A stretch of 64,000 nt of DNA, taken from positions 73,196,328 to 73,260,327 of the forward strand of contig OV277866.1 of assembly GCA_922989275.2 (NCBI GenBank), written 5' to 3'. The position numbers and the translations under genes were made by a program. This document shows positions 22,301 through 29,700 of this stretch, piece by piece. The notes under the pieces were generated by a model. It had not been told where the DNA came from. It ran no database searches and was given only the letters and a program-made list of their open reading frames with translations. This DNA comes from Gari tellinella (Eukaryota; Mollusca; Bivalvia; Cardiida; Psammobiidae). How positions within the stretch are numbered: the stretch's first letter is position 1; each line of letters opens with the position of its first letter.

Positions 22301-23717
22301 GGTTTGGTTTTTGAGATTTTGGTAAAATGTAGAACAGAATGTCGGCTATCAAAATCGGAAAAAAAGGTTAAAAACACAATTTTTGCAGTTTTAAAGCTAT
22401 AAAGACACCTTAAGGCTCATTCTGCTTTATTTTCAGCCTGCTTTAAGCTACCATCTGCTAGGATATAGAAAATATTTCTTTTGGTACATATTTATGACTG
22501 TATAAATTGGAACTGTTTTCTTCAGTGCAGGTATATGAAAGGCTTTAACATGTGTATATATGGGGTAATGGGTTAACTTATTACCTCATAGCCAGTTTCT
22601 TGTTTTGAAGACAGATGACCACTTAAAACATGTTGAAATATGCGCCTAAAGATGCCTTCTGCTTTATTTTCAGACTACCTGTACTTTAAGCTACTGTCTT
22701 CTAGGATATAGAAATTATTTCTTATTGTACATATTCATGACTGTGTGAAGTAGTAGTATTTTCTTCAATGCAGGAATAAATTAAAGGCATAAAAATGTGA
22801 ATCTATGAGAAATGATTAAAGCAGGATGGGTGTAAGCCAGAAAGCTGCTAAATGAGCTTTCAGTTATAATTTCATCATGCATTTGTTCCTTATATTTTCC
22901 CTGTTTTAATGAGTGGTAAACTTTTGTCTTTTCAGCCATGGAGCTTACAAACCTAGGGAATGATGACAAGCTGGCAACAGAGATTGGCTCTATGCTTTTT
23001 ACAAGATTTGTCTCCGGAACAAGGTGGGGGAAATGTTAAAGGAATTGTTCACCTAAATATGCATTAAGCCACATTCAACCCTAGCGACTAGTATACCTGC
23101 ATTTGCAAACAATGTACCTGCTAGGATAACACTGGACATATCCTTTTTGACTATCTAGGGTTACAAGAAATATTTTCTACTTCCTAGCAGATTTTAGCTT
23201 AGAGCAGGCTGAAAGTAAAGCAGAATGCTCTTTCAGCTTTACTTTCAATCTGCTTTAAGTGGTCATATGTCTTCAAAACTAGAAGCAGGCTATTGGTTAA
23301 TGGGTAATATGACAGCTAACATTTCATAGCTGCCCAGGAAAAATAGGTTAAGTTTTTTCCCTCACTTTGCTATTGTCTGATTTCAGAGTGGTTGCTAAGA
23401 CTGGCAAGGTTACTGATGTAAACGGGCAAAACTTCCTCAACTTTGGTGCTCACTGTGATAACTACCCGTGTTCTTACCTTACTGCAGCAGCTGCCATAGG
23501 AATGACAAAATCAGACGTAGATACCTTCATATCTAGACTGGATCAAGTGTTAACTAAATGTCAAAAGAAAGTGACCATACCAGTGACTGTCAGTGTACTG
23601 TGTAGTGAGGAAACAAACAATCAGCAACACGAGAAAGACACAAACAGTGATCAACAGGAGAAAGACACAAACAGTGATCAACAGGAGAAAGACACAAACA
23701 GTGACATGTGTGATTAA
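4217..23717 (+). CDS. SEPSECS: SEPSECS: O-phosphoseryl-tRNA(Sec) selenium transferase, 9 coding exons, 512 aa
   Basis: The coding exons are 4217-4330, 6886-7159, 9897-10055, 12944-13097, 14160-14262, 16555-16684, 20803-20988, 22936-23023 and 23387-23717. All junctions are GT..AG and all phases join without a stop. The product is a PLP enzyme that replaces the phosphate of Sep-tRNA(Sec) with selenium from selenophosphate, the last step of Sec-tRNA synthesis in animals. The predicted 512 aa are close to the human enzyme (about 500 aa), and key residues fall at the human numbers: R97, S98 and Q105 in the phosphate-binding loop [12 protein letters not shown], the PLP lysine K284 in [13 protein letters not shown], and R313 in GRASASP. 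The FTR arginine thought to contact the tRNA is R397, one residue off. The ATG is preceded by a TTTCAG acceptor-like sequence, so a non-coding 5' exon may lie upstream. The C-terminal tail carries a lineage-specific repeat. The gene is intact as read; identification is firm. Confidence 0.95.
4346..4793. mobile_element. TA-flanked (mariner/pogo-like) MITE with a nested TTAA MITE
   Basis: The outer element has ends CAGTAAAACCTATCTATTAC and GTAATAGAGAGGTTTTACTG with TA duplications. The nested element at 4414-4660 is bounded by TTAA and contains the GATCAGATGACTAATTAAGG hairpin. The outer family recurs at 57937-58143 and 58405-59590. Confidence 0.82.
5139..6800. mobile_element. CAGTGGAGAA MITE split by the 165-bp tandem array
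   Basis: The ends CAGTGGAGAATATGTTATTC and GAATAACGTTTTCTCCACTG enclose a central palindrome CAGACGCCGGGTTACCCGGC. Without the array it would match the 250-bp copy at 9080-9328. Others lie at about 60232-60465, 60545-60789 and 62856-63090. Confidence 0.82.
5249..6657. mobile_element. Tandem-core element, 165-bp period, ~7 copies, nested in a MITE
   Basis: The copy marker ACTTCTATGTCCC or a close variant lies at 5341, 5506, 5671, 5836, 6001, 6165 and 6330, giving a 164-165 bp period. The left end has a hairpin (AGCTCGCACTGTACGAAGTA). The array splits a TA-flanked MITE (5139-6800). Each unit has TGACCTTGACCTTGAACTT. The architecture recalls the tandem-core Helitron-like elements of bivalves. 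Confidence 0.85.
6886..7159 (+). CDS. SEPSECS: SEPSECS coding exon 2 (aa 39-130, phosphate-binding loop)
   Basis: This exon holds the most conserved part: [16 protein letters not shown] (R75) and [17 protein letters not shown] with R97, S98 and Q105, which hold the phosphoserine phosphate. The acceptor is GATTTAG and the donor GTTTGT. It leaves one base (G) of codon 130. Confidence 0.95.
7183..7661. mobile_element. piggyBac-like hairpin MITE nested in another of its own family
   Basis: The outer copy is opened at its internal TTAA by an inner copy (7232-7471). The family is about 250 bp, TTAACCCATTACCCCATAGC .. GGGGTAATGGGTTAA, with a central hairpin AAAGTAAAGCAGAATG..CATTCTGCTTTACTTT. It is the most abundant repeat here. 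Confidence 0.85.
8138..8227. repeat. Palindrome with long arms in SEPSECS intron 2
   Basis: TAATAAACTCGTTGACTA..AATATGACGC is followed by a short loop and its inverted copy GCGTCATATT..TAGTCAACTCGTTTATTA. It is probably the core of an older hairpin MITE spanning about 7860-8290. Confidence 0.7.
9080..9328. mobile_element. CAGTGGAGAA MITE, uninterrupted copy
   Basis: The ends CAGTGGAGAATCTGTTATTC and ATAACACATTCTCCACTG are flanked by TA, a mariner-type signature. A long perfect hairpin lies in the centre (GGAGCCTGATCAGACGCCGG and its complement). Confidence 0.88.
9897..10055 (+). CDS. SEPSECS: SEPSECS coding exon 3 (aa 130-183)
   Basis: The exon reads [15 protein letters not shown] and then [17 protein letters not shown], the core of the large PLP domain. 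The acceptor GCACAG at 9891-9896 restores the frame across the split glycine codon. The donor is GTTAGT at 10056. Confidence 0.95.
10169..10706. mobile_element. TTAA-flanked MITE carrying a tRNA-like sequence, copy 1 (538 bp)
   Basis: The inverted ends AGGGACTCGCAACCGGATGG and its near-complement (GGTTGCGAGTCGCT) are flanked by TTAA at 10165-10168 and 10707-10710, as for piggyBac-type elements. Inside, 10482-10571 resembles a tRNA gene with a B box (GGTTCGAATCC). Confidence 0.88.
10482..10571 (+). other. tRNA-like sequence with A-box-like and B-box motifs
   Basis: TGGTCTAAGCGG resembles an A box, GGGTTCGAATCCC is a canonical B box, and the unit ends ACCA. About 90 nt would suit a type II (long variable arm) tRNA. 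The acceptor and T stems do not pair well, so it is probably a degenerate tRNA-derived Pol III promoter and not a functional tRNA. Confidence 0.6.
10711..12663. other. SEPSECS intron 3 middle: mostly unique AT-rich DNA
   Basis: After a CCCATTACTCC-type MITE (about 10732-10972) there is 1.7 kb without a recognised mobile family. It includes a GC-rich patch at 11455-11545 with three GCGGACACGAGCC-type repeats and a short GATCAGATG hairpin at 12045-12095. No gene was seen. Confidence 0.6.
12664..12915. mobile_element. piggyBac-like hairpin MITE, complete copy
   Basis: This is an intact reference copy with TTAA at both ends and the perfect central hairpin GAATGTGCCTTAAGGCGCATTC. It ends 28 bp before SEPSECS exon 4. 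Confidence 0.88.
12944..13097 (+). CDS. SEPSECS: SEPSECS coding exon 4 (aa 183-234)
   Basis: The exon encodes [19 protein letters not shown] and, near its end, [13 protein letters not shown], as in animal SepSecS. It starts only 28 bp after a piggyBac-like MITE ending at 12915, so the acceptor and branch-point region is very tight. The donor is GTAAGG. Confidence 0.94.
13800..14159. repeat. Exon 5 acceptor-edge minisatellite, 79 bp, four extra copies
   Basis: Copies of the acceptor plus the first 18 nt of exon 5 (GTTAGAAGAGATAGGAAG) start at 13844, 13923, 14002 and 14081, each 79 bp apart, before the true exon at 14160. Each unit carries an intact TATGTCAG acceptor. After the 18 nt the copy diverges into intron sequence with an in-frame TGA, so these copies cannot serve as productive exons. 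Confidence 0.92.
14160..14262 (+). CDS. SEPSECS: SEPSECS coding exon 5 (aa 234-268)
   Basis: The exon encodes [20 protein letters not shown] then [14 protein letters not shown]. It is flanked on both sides by tandem copies of its own edges: acceptor-edge copies begin at 13844, 13923, 14002 and 14081, and a donor-edge copy lies at 14324-14361. Only 14160 continues into the full exon. Confidence 0.95.
14226..14372. repeat. Exon 5 donor-edge duplication, ~98 bp
   Basis: The last 37 nt of exon 5 plus its donor and following intron (14226 onward) are repeated at 14324 onward. The copy keeps GTAAAT but has A instead of G as the last exon-like base. The unit ends in the left end of a TA-flanked TIR element, so duplication and element insertion are interleaved. 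Confidence 0.88.
14375..14566. mobile_element. TA-flanked MITE (CAGTCGAACTTCGATATC)
   Basis: The ends CAGTCGAACTTCGATATCT and AGATATCAAAGTTTGACTG are flanked by TA, with a central hairpin AAAACGTGGC..GCCACGTTTT. A fragment of the same left end is included in the exon 5 donor-edge duplication. Confidence 0.78.
15451..16202. mobile_element. Dispersed ~750-bp element with TGACGTCA box, copy 1
   Basis: It begins with the hairpin CGGAAAAAAGGCTTG..TTTTTTCCG and ends near GCAAAGCCTAAATACATAT, with TA on both sides. It is closely matched by 41175-41913. The interior holds TGACGTCATTATTGG, a CRE-type octamer followed by an inverted CCAAT box. The exact ends are uncertain because no perfect TIR was found. 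Confidence 0.75.
16555..16684 (+). CDS. SEPSECS: SEPSECS coding exon 6 (aa 269-312, PLP lysine)
   Basis: The exon carries the PLP Schiff-base lysine K284 in [15 protein letters not shown], followed by [20 protein letters not shown]. The acceptor is TTTTACAG and the donor GTACAT. It leaves G of codon 312, to be completed by the GT that starts every exon-7-like copy downstream. Confidence 0.95.
17569..17656 (+). mobile_element. ~85-bp 3' remnant of a LINE in a MITE
   Basis: Between two halves of a TTAA MITE lies a short segment ending AATAAAATTTATCTTATCTT ATCTTA-type repeats, typical of a severely 5'-truncated non-LTR insertion. ACCAT-like bases flank both sides. Confidence 0.55.
17806..18093. 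repeat. Exon 7 acceptor-edge minisatellite, cluster A (4 copies, 66-69 bp)
   Basis: Exon-7-like starts (AG then GTCGAGCTTCTGCCTCTCC) occur at 17828, 17897, 17963 and 18029. The units read open as [17 protein letters not shown] followed by HVCTVV or HVCIV. The cluster is the 5' part of one array that was later split by the 2-kb TIR element at 18094-20132. Confidence 0.92.
18094..20132. mobile_element. 2.04-kb TIR element splitting the exon 7 minisatellite
   Basis: The termini TAGTGTTTTAGC and GCTAAAACACTA are perfect 12-bp inverted repeats. ATTGT flanks both sides (18089-18093 and 20133-20137), and the joined flanks rebuild a normal 66-bp unit. Both ends hold GC-rich CCGCCC/TGCCC tracts unlike the AT-rich middle. 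Small ORFs inside (18470-18760, 18928-19143) were not recognised. Confidence 0.88.
20140..20802. repeat. Exon 7 acceptor-edge minisatellite, cluster B (10 extra copies, mostly 66 bp)
   Basis: Exon-7-like starts lie at 20140, 20206, 20272, 20338, 20404, 20470, 20536, 20602, 20671 and 20737, with the true exon at 20803. All have the same TTGTATTGTAG or close variant acceptor. The unit length is 66 bp except 20602-20671 (69 bp), both multiples of three. A TAA in the 20272 copy closes the frame for the three upstream starts; from 20338 onward the frame is open into the real exon. Confidence 0.93.
20803..20988 (+). CDS. SEPSECS: SEPSECS coding exon 7 (aa 312-374, R313)
   Basis: The exon encodes [20 protein letters not shown], then the helix with [16 protein letters not shown], and ends HNPISM. 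R313 is the conserved phosphate-contact arginine. The acceptor used here is the last of 15 tandem near-identical acceptors, and the donor (GTAAGC at 20989) is the first of six tandem donors. The choice is dictated by continuity with the rest of the exon and by exon 8 phase. Confidence 0.93.
20929..21330. repeat. Exon 7 donor-edge minisatellite, ~67 bp, about six copies
   Basis: The last ~60 nt of exon 7 with its donor (CAATGG then GTAAGC) recur about every 67 bp up to 21330. Use of a downstream donor would read the GGGTAA of the first donor copies in a different frame and meet a stop, so only the first donor (20989) is productive. Later copies carry point changes such as GAATCTCGACATC for GATGCTCGACATC. 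Confidence 0.9.
21488..22407. mobile_element. hAT-like element, 920 bp, inserted in the hairpin apex of a MITE
   Basis: CCTTAAGG flanks it at 21480-21487 and 22408-22415. The ends TAGCTTTATAG and CTATAAAGACA are loosely inverted. The flanking halves form a TTAA MITE (21399-22576) whose hairpin loop is CCTTAAGG, so the insertion is exactly at the apex of the palindrome. Confidence 0.82.
22936..23023 (+). CDS. SEPSECS: SEPSECS coding exon 8 (aa 374-403)
   Basis: The exon encodes [20 protein letters not shown] and LFTRFVSGT, matching the family's GSMLFTR motif. The acceptor is TTTTCAG and the donor GTGGGG, the weakest donor of this gene by eye. Confidence 0.93.
23387..23717 (+). CDS. SEPSECS: SEPSECS coding exon 9 (aa 403-512, C-terminus with 9-residue repeats)
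   Basis: The exon starts RVVAKTGKV, includes the family motif [16 protein letters not shown], and ends at TAA (23715-23717). The last 30 or so residues contain three near-identical 9-residue repeats of the form QQEKDTNSD, from a 27-bp minisatellite at about 23625-23703. This hydrophilic tail has no counterpart in the vertebrate protein and is likely disordered. Confidence 0.93.
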
Positions 23718-23986
23718 CACATTCAACCATAGCAAAGAGTATAGTCGTCATTAACAAACAGTGCGCTTGTGAAGAGTACGCTTGTCCTAGATGCAAACAG
23801 TGTAGACCCTGATCAGAGGGCTCCTGCAGCAACTAGAGAAAGACACAAACAGTGACATGTGTGATTGACACACCCAACCCTAGCGAAGAGTATAGTCGTC
23901 ATTAACAAACAGTGTACCAGTCCTGTGAAGAGTAAGCTTGTCCTATGTAAACAGTGAAGACCCTGAACAGAGGGCTCCTGCAGGAG
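23625..23986. repeat. 27-bp coding minisatellite and ~151-bp tandem duplication of the SEPSECS stop region
   Basis: Three 27-bp units encode the acidic/polar C-terminal tail. In addition, the stretch beginning GAGAAAGACACAAACAGTGA at 23685 recurs at 23836 (offset 151 bp), carrying the stop-codon neighbourhood and the start of a hairpin MITE with it. The second copy is downstream of the stop and therefore 3' UTR or intergenic. Confidence 0.8.
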
Positions 23987-26568
23987 CCTTCTGATCAGGG
24001 TCTGCACTGTTTGCCTTTTTGCAATATATTGTTAAAATCAACACTAAATAGTTAAAATGGACTAGACTTAATTGGGTATTGGAATTGTCTATTAAAAGTT
24101 TCAGGGGTGAATGAGATAAAGGTCCAGATGAGGTCAGTTCATCCCTTTACCCCAGTCTATGTCTACTTTTGTTTACCATTTAAAGCTACCATCTGCTAGG
24201 ATACTAGGAAGTATTTCTTATGCTGCATCCAGCTGTAATAGTATAAATGTGGAACTATTTTCATTTCTGGAAGAATAATATAAACAAAGGAAAAATGCAT
24301 TTTTATGGGGTAATGGGTTAAATACTTCCTAATGACTTCACCAAACCTTATGTTGTCACTACTCATCAGAATGGCCTCAAAGAGATGATTTGAATGAGAA
24401 GTCAAAACAGAAGGTTTGTAGAGAAGGAGAAAAGGTTGAAAATGCTAAGTGATCTTGCTTTTATCTCAATCACTGTGTGTGATTATGATAAGAACTCAGA
24501 GGACCATGAAGTCAGCTGTAATCAACTGTCTAGACATGCAGCATCAAAGCAGTGGAGTTTGTACCGCCATGTCAGGGCTGCCATTTTCCCCAGTTTTTCC
24601 TAAATCTTCAGAATTTTTTTTAATTTCTCCAGATCGACTGATTTTTTCAGAAATCATTGAATTTCTACTCTTACTTGTAAACTTTGGAAATTTATGCAAA
24701 TTTATGAAATATTGATGCCAAAGTGTTTATATCCAGATCAGACGCCATGTAACACGGCATCTGATCTGGATCCAAACTGTTGGCATAATTATGTTGGTTT
24801 GTGGTGTTATAGAGCCTGGCAGCAAAAGGATTAAAGGTAAAATTCCGAAAATCGCGCTAGAAAATTTGACATCTTAGGATTTTTACAAGCATCTTATGAG
24901 TGCCCTGTCATATAGGAGCAAAAGCATACTATGGTATTCCTTTTCAGTTGAAGATGGAACAGAGGTGTCAAACATATCAGGCGTGCCACGACAAAACCTG
25001 CCTTATTGCACTGCAAACAGTGTAGATCAAGGCCAACAGTCGAGTCAAAGACACGGCGGTTGGCCTTGATCTACACTGTTTGACACCCACAATCATCTAA
25101 AGCATTGTATTTAGCAGTATTATCTATGGTATTTGGCAGTGTAGATCAAACTCAGATATAGAGCCCAGGACGACAACGGTGCTTGGTCTGTACAATATTG
25201 CAATGTAGTAAGGCAGGTTTTCTCATGACACGGCTCAATTATCTATTTTGTTCTATTGTTAAGTTTTACTTTTTACATTATTATTCAATGCAATTTGCTT
25301 TGTTGCTGCCATGAATTCAGCTTTTAAGGAATAGTGGCAGGCCACTACTGAGAGACAAAATTTTAGACGGAGGTTTAAGATGAGGATCATTGTATGACAG
25401 AAACATTTGATCAATAAAAACAGTTTGTATAACATGTCTGAGAGTGTGTTGTCTATTGTACCTTTTGAACCTCGGTATCTTTCTGTTCACCCCTTTTAAT
25501 TTCATAAACAGGTGACAGTTTAACCCATTACCCCATAGCCTGTTTCTAGTTTTGAAGACGGTGACCACCTAAAGCAAGATGAAAGTAAAGCAGAATGCAC
25601 CTAAAGGCACATTCTGTTTACTTTCCGTCTGCTTTAAGTTTTCTATCTGCAGCATATGATATCAGATCTAGCATTGACAGTGCTGTCCACTCTTTAATGT
25701 TGTTGGACCAACCAACGTTTCCTCTGCCTTCCTAGTCTACCCCCACCTTCCACTGTCCCTAGGAGGAGAGTTTTATGGTACATATTCAGGAGTTCATTTA
25801 GCACCTAGCAGACATCTGCCTAACTCCGAGTATGCTGGCCAATATTTTTGTCTGCAACAATTGTCATCTGCTAATATTCTAAATATATTATAGAATTTCA
25901 AAATTTCTATTCAAAACAGCCAGAGAAGTTTGAGAAAAAGTTTCTCCTAAAGAAGGTGATAAGTGATAAGAAATCTGATCATTCTATAAGGAAATTCATA
26001 TTTGGATTTAAAAAAAGTAATAAATTCGTTTCTTATTAAAACAACTCAATTTTTTAATTCATTCATAATTCACATTCTCAGCTCAAACATTCAACAATTT
26101 CAGGAAAGTTTATGTACAGTTAAACCTGTGTACAGCATTGACTTCATCAGTCAAGAAAATATGAATTTCCAATCTTTGCATAAACATGACACAGACAGCT
26201 TACAGAAAGACCAAATTACTGCACAAAGCTAGATATATGAGAACACTATGTTTATCTTGAGGCCGCTGTTCACAGGTTTTACTATACAATTCCATGTTAC
26301 AAGTATCTTAACCCATTACCCCATAAATATGCCTTTTTATGCCTCTAATTTATTCCTCCACAAAAGAAAAAGTATAGTTTTATACAGTCACGAATTTGAA
26401 AGATAAAATATTATTTTCTATATCCTAGAAGATGGTGGCTTAAAGGAGGCTGAAAGTAAAGCAGAATGCGCCTTAGGGCGCATTCTGCTTTACTTCCAAC
26501 CTGCTTTCAGAGGTCACCTATTTTCAAATCTAGAAACAGGCTATGGGGTAATTGGTTAAATGTTTTAT
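23718..26568. other. Convergent intergenic region between SEPSECS and MRPS26: repeats, no gene
   Basis: It contains the duplicated stop region and hairpin MITE (to about 24125), MITE fragments at 24140-24320 and 24345-24420, a GATCAGACGCC hairpin at 24720-24785, a 28-bp-arm palindrome at 25010-25085 (GCAAACAGTGTAGATCAAGG), a truncated TTAA MITE at 25522-25660 and the complete one ending at 26559. The reading frames here are short and unsupported. Confidence 0.7.
26308..26559. mobile_element. piggyBac-like hairpin MITE at the 3' end of MRPS26
   Basis: It is a complete inverted copy ending in TTAA 9 bp beyond the MRPS26 stop codon. Any MRPS26 3' UTR longer than 9 nt would consist of this element. 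Confidence 0.87.
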
Positions 26569-26766
26569 TTATGTCCTTGGTGGTCTCTCATCATCGTGTG
26601 GTTCCAAACTATCCTCATCCTGTTTGTGTGAGTCTGATTCCACTTCCTCTGACCCCACAATAGAGCCTTCAGGTGTAATGGCAAACTCGTAGCTCACTCT
26701 GGAGTTCAGCAGCTTCTCAATCTCACTGTCCAAGTTCTCCTCAGGTATATAGTCTGAAGATATCCT
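26569..26766 (-). CDS. MRPS26: MRPS26 coding exon 4 (aa 179-243) with stop
   Basis: The exon encodes RISSDYIPEENLDSEIEKLL and YEFAITPEGSIVGSEE, then an acidic tail ending RPPRT and TAA. A minus-strand AATAAA at 26564-26569 overlaps the last base of the stop codon, and a MITE begins 9 bp past the stop. The 3' UTR is therefore either extremely short or made of transposon sequence. Confidence 0.88.
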   Translation of the reverse strand, partial: RISSDYIPEENLDSEIEKLLNSRVSYEFAITPEGSIVGSEEVESDSHKQDEDSLEPHDDERPPRT

Positions 26767-29700
26767 CTGAAAAAGTGCAGTGAAAAATGACCAGTCGATT
26801 GCTGATAATGAGACTGAACTAAGCATTAATTTACTTTTTGAAAATAAAAAGACAGCCACCACTTAACCCATTACCCCATAGCCTGTTTCTATTTTTGGAA
26901 ATAGTTGACCACTTAACCCTTTGAACCCTAGTCCCGCCTATAGGCGTCATTTCAAACAGTGTACATGTGAATAATACACTTGTCCTGTGCAAACAGTGAA
27001 GGCCCAGATCAGAGGAAAGGAGCCCTCTGATCAGGGTCTTCACTGTTTGTCAGTAATGCCAAAATTGACAAAAACAACTCTTAAAAGCCAGAAATGGACT
27101 AGACAAAAATCGAAACTGGAATTGTCCATTTAAAGTTTCAGGGAGGAAAGAGTTAAAGCAGGTTGAAAGTAAAGCAGAATGTGCCTTAAGGCGCAATCTG
27201 CTTTACTTTCAGCCTGCTTAAGCTATTATCTGATAGAATATAGAAAATATTTCTTATGATTCTTATTTATAGCAGTATAAATTGGAACTATGGCCATTCT
27301 GCTGTACTTTCAGCCTACTTTAAGCTATTATCTGATACAATATAGAGAATATTTCTTATGATTCTTATTTGTAACAGTATAAATTGGAAATATCGTCTTC
27401 AGTGGATGAATAAATTATAGCTTAAAAAGGGGTATTTATGGGGTAATAGGTTAAAGCAGGTTGAAGACATTTCAGAGTTTAAATAAAAGTATCTTACAGC
27501 AACTTCTAAGACCTTCTGTCGAGCCTTTTCCCTCATCTCTTCTCGCTCTCTGACATCTCTTTCTTGTACCTTCTGTTTTTTTATAGCAATGACCAACTCT
27601 TTTTCTTTTTGTTCGTTCAACCTGTGACAGAAAAAAAATTTCAGTGAAGTTTTAAACTCACTTGAGCTCAATGTGAGCTTTTATGAAACCTGTCCGTTTG
27701 TCTGTACATCAGAGATTTCAAACAACATCTCTGAAACTAATGGCCAGATTGTAACCATACTTTGTTACGGTAGATATATACTTTGATGCTTAGCTTCATC
27801 AATTGAATAAACATAGTAGGCAGGGCCATTGATTTTTTTTGCCATGACAACCATGCACAATTTTCTAACTGATAAAGTTTCTTGTATCTTGTGATTAGCT
27901 TCTGAGCACTTTAACCCATTACCCCATAGCCTTATTCTAGTTTTGAAAATAGGTGACCACTTAAAGCAGGTTGAAAGTAAAGCAGAATGCGCCCTAAGGT
28001 GCAGTTCTGCTTTACTTTCGGCCTGCTTTAATCTACCATCTGCTAGAATATAGAAAATAGTTTTTATCAAACATATTCATAACTGTATAAGTTGAAACTG
28101 TTTTCCTCAGAAGAAAAATAAATTAAAGGCGTAAAAAGGCGTATTTGTGGGTTAATGGTTTAAGGGCCATATTTTAGCAGCTGAGTAACTTGGTGTCTGA
28201 TCAGGGTGGACTGTATTTATATTTCTTACATAAAATACAAAAGAATTTGAAAAGAAAAATGCAAATGATATATCAATTAAGCCAACTAAAATTGGCAAAT
28301 ATTTTATACCCTTTACTCCAGAGCCTGTTTCTAGTAAATGAATTATGTAACCACTTTAAGCAGGCTGAAAGAAAAGCAGAATGCAGCACATTTTGCTTTA
28401 CACTCAGCCTGCTTTAAGGTAACGTCTGATAGGATAGGAAAATATTTCTTTGTCATGACTATATAAATTTGAACAATTTCTTTAAATGAAGGAATACATT
28501 AAAGGGACTCGCAACCGGATGGTGTACTTGTCAAAATAAAATAAAATACTCAAATAAAAGCAAATTTGTGGCATTATTTGGCTTCTGACATTAAAAAAAT
28601 ATGATCAGTCCAAAAAAAGTCTCAAGAATCGTCACCGAATCTTAGATTTTTAGATATTTTCCATCGTTTTTCTATACCGACTAGTAGACGGTATAGTTGT
28701 TGTTGATGCTTCTCTACACGGGCTCAGACATAAACACGAGCCGAATTACGAAGTTGTATGCACTTTCGATCGCTACACATTGAAATACGTTAAATCGATC
28801 CGAGATAAACAGATAGTTCCGGGGGATGGTCTAAGCGGTTTCCCCTATTTTGCCTTCTGTCCGCGATGCCAATGCCGGGCCCCGGGTTCGAATCCCACCA
28901 GAGACCAATATTTTTTTTATTGAAATACATTTTTTTAAACAGAATTTCTTATCCTAAACTAATTCTTTACCATTTATATAAGCGTTTGACACATATTAAC
29001 AAATTACTATTTTTAATGCACCATCTGGTTGCGAGTCGCTTTAAATGCGTAAAAAATGTGTATCTAGGAAGTACCGGTAAAGGGTTATAATTAAGTGTTG
29101 AGAGGGTTAACATCATGAAAACAAGGCTTATTCAGGGCTCTAGATACAGGAAGTATTTCAAAAACTAAAATCTTTATTTCTGCTTTAAACCCTTAGCCTA
29201 TAGTTTCACTTTTCATTAGAACCGTCTCTTCCAGATGATCCTAATGAGTAGTAACACCATAGTATTTGATGCTAAAATAAGTGAGAAAATGTTGGATTCC
29301 CTCTTATCTGGAGCAAGGCTTATCAAAAGAAAATGGCCAACCTCAGTATTCCTGCAGCATTGTTCCAGGCATCATTCTTCTCCATCATTACTGCAAACTT
29401 TGATTCCCAGCTTGCTGTCTCTCTCTTCGTATCGTCTGCTTGTTTGTGTTTTATCTTTGTATGATACTGTTGGAGAAAGGCCCTGGAAGAAATCAACACA
29501 ATCGTAAGTATCCTTGCTTCTTGTCAATTCGCCACTTTCTTGTCAATTCGCCACCTAAGCAAAACTTAGAATTCTGTCACGAGCAGGCTACTGAGGATGT
29601 CCGAAAACTACAGAGGATATCCGAATACTAGGACAGTTTCACTAAGGAAGATTTAAAGCGTCGAAAATGCCAAAGAAACAGGAAAAATAAAAATAATTCA

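Noticed and set aside
28816..28907. Functional tRNA gene
   Set aside because: The B box is good, but acceptor and T-stem pairing is poor and the block lies inside a repeated TTAA MITE.
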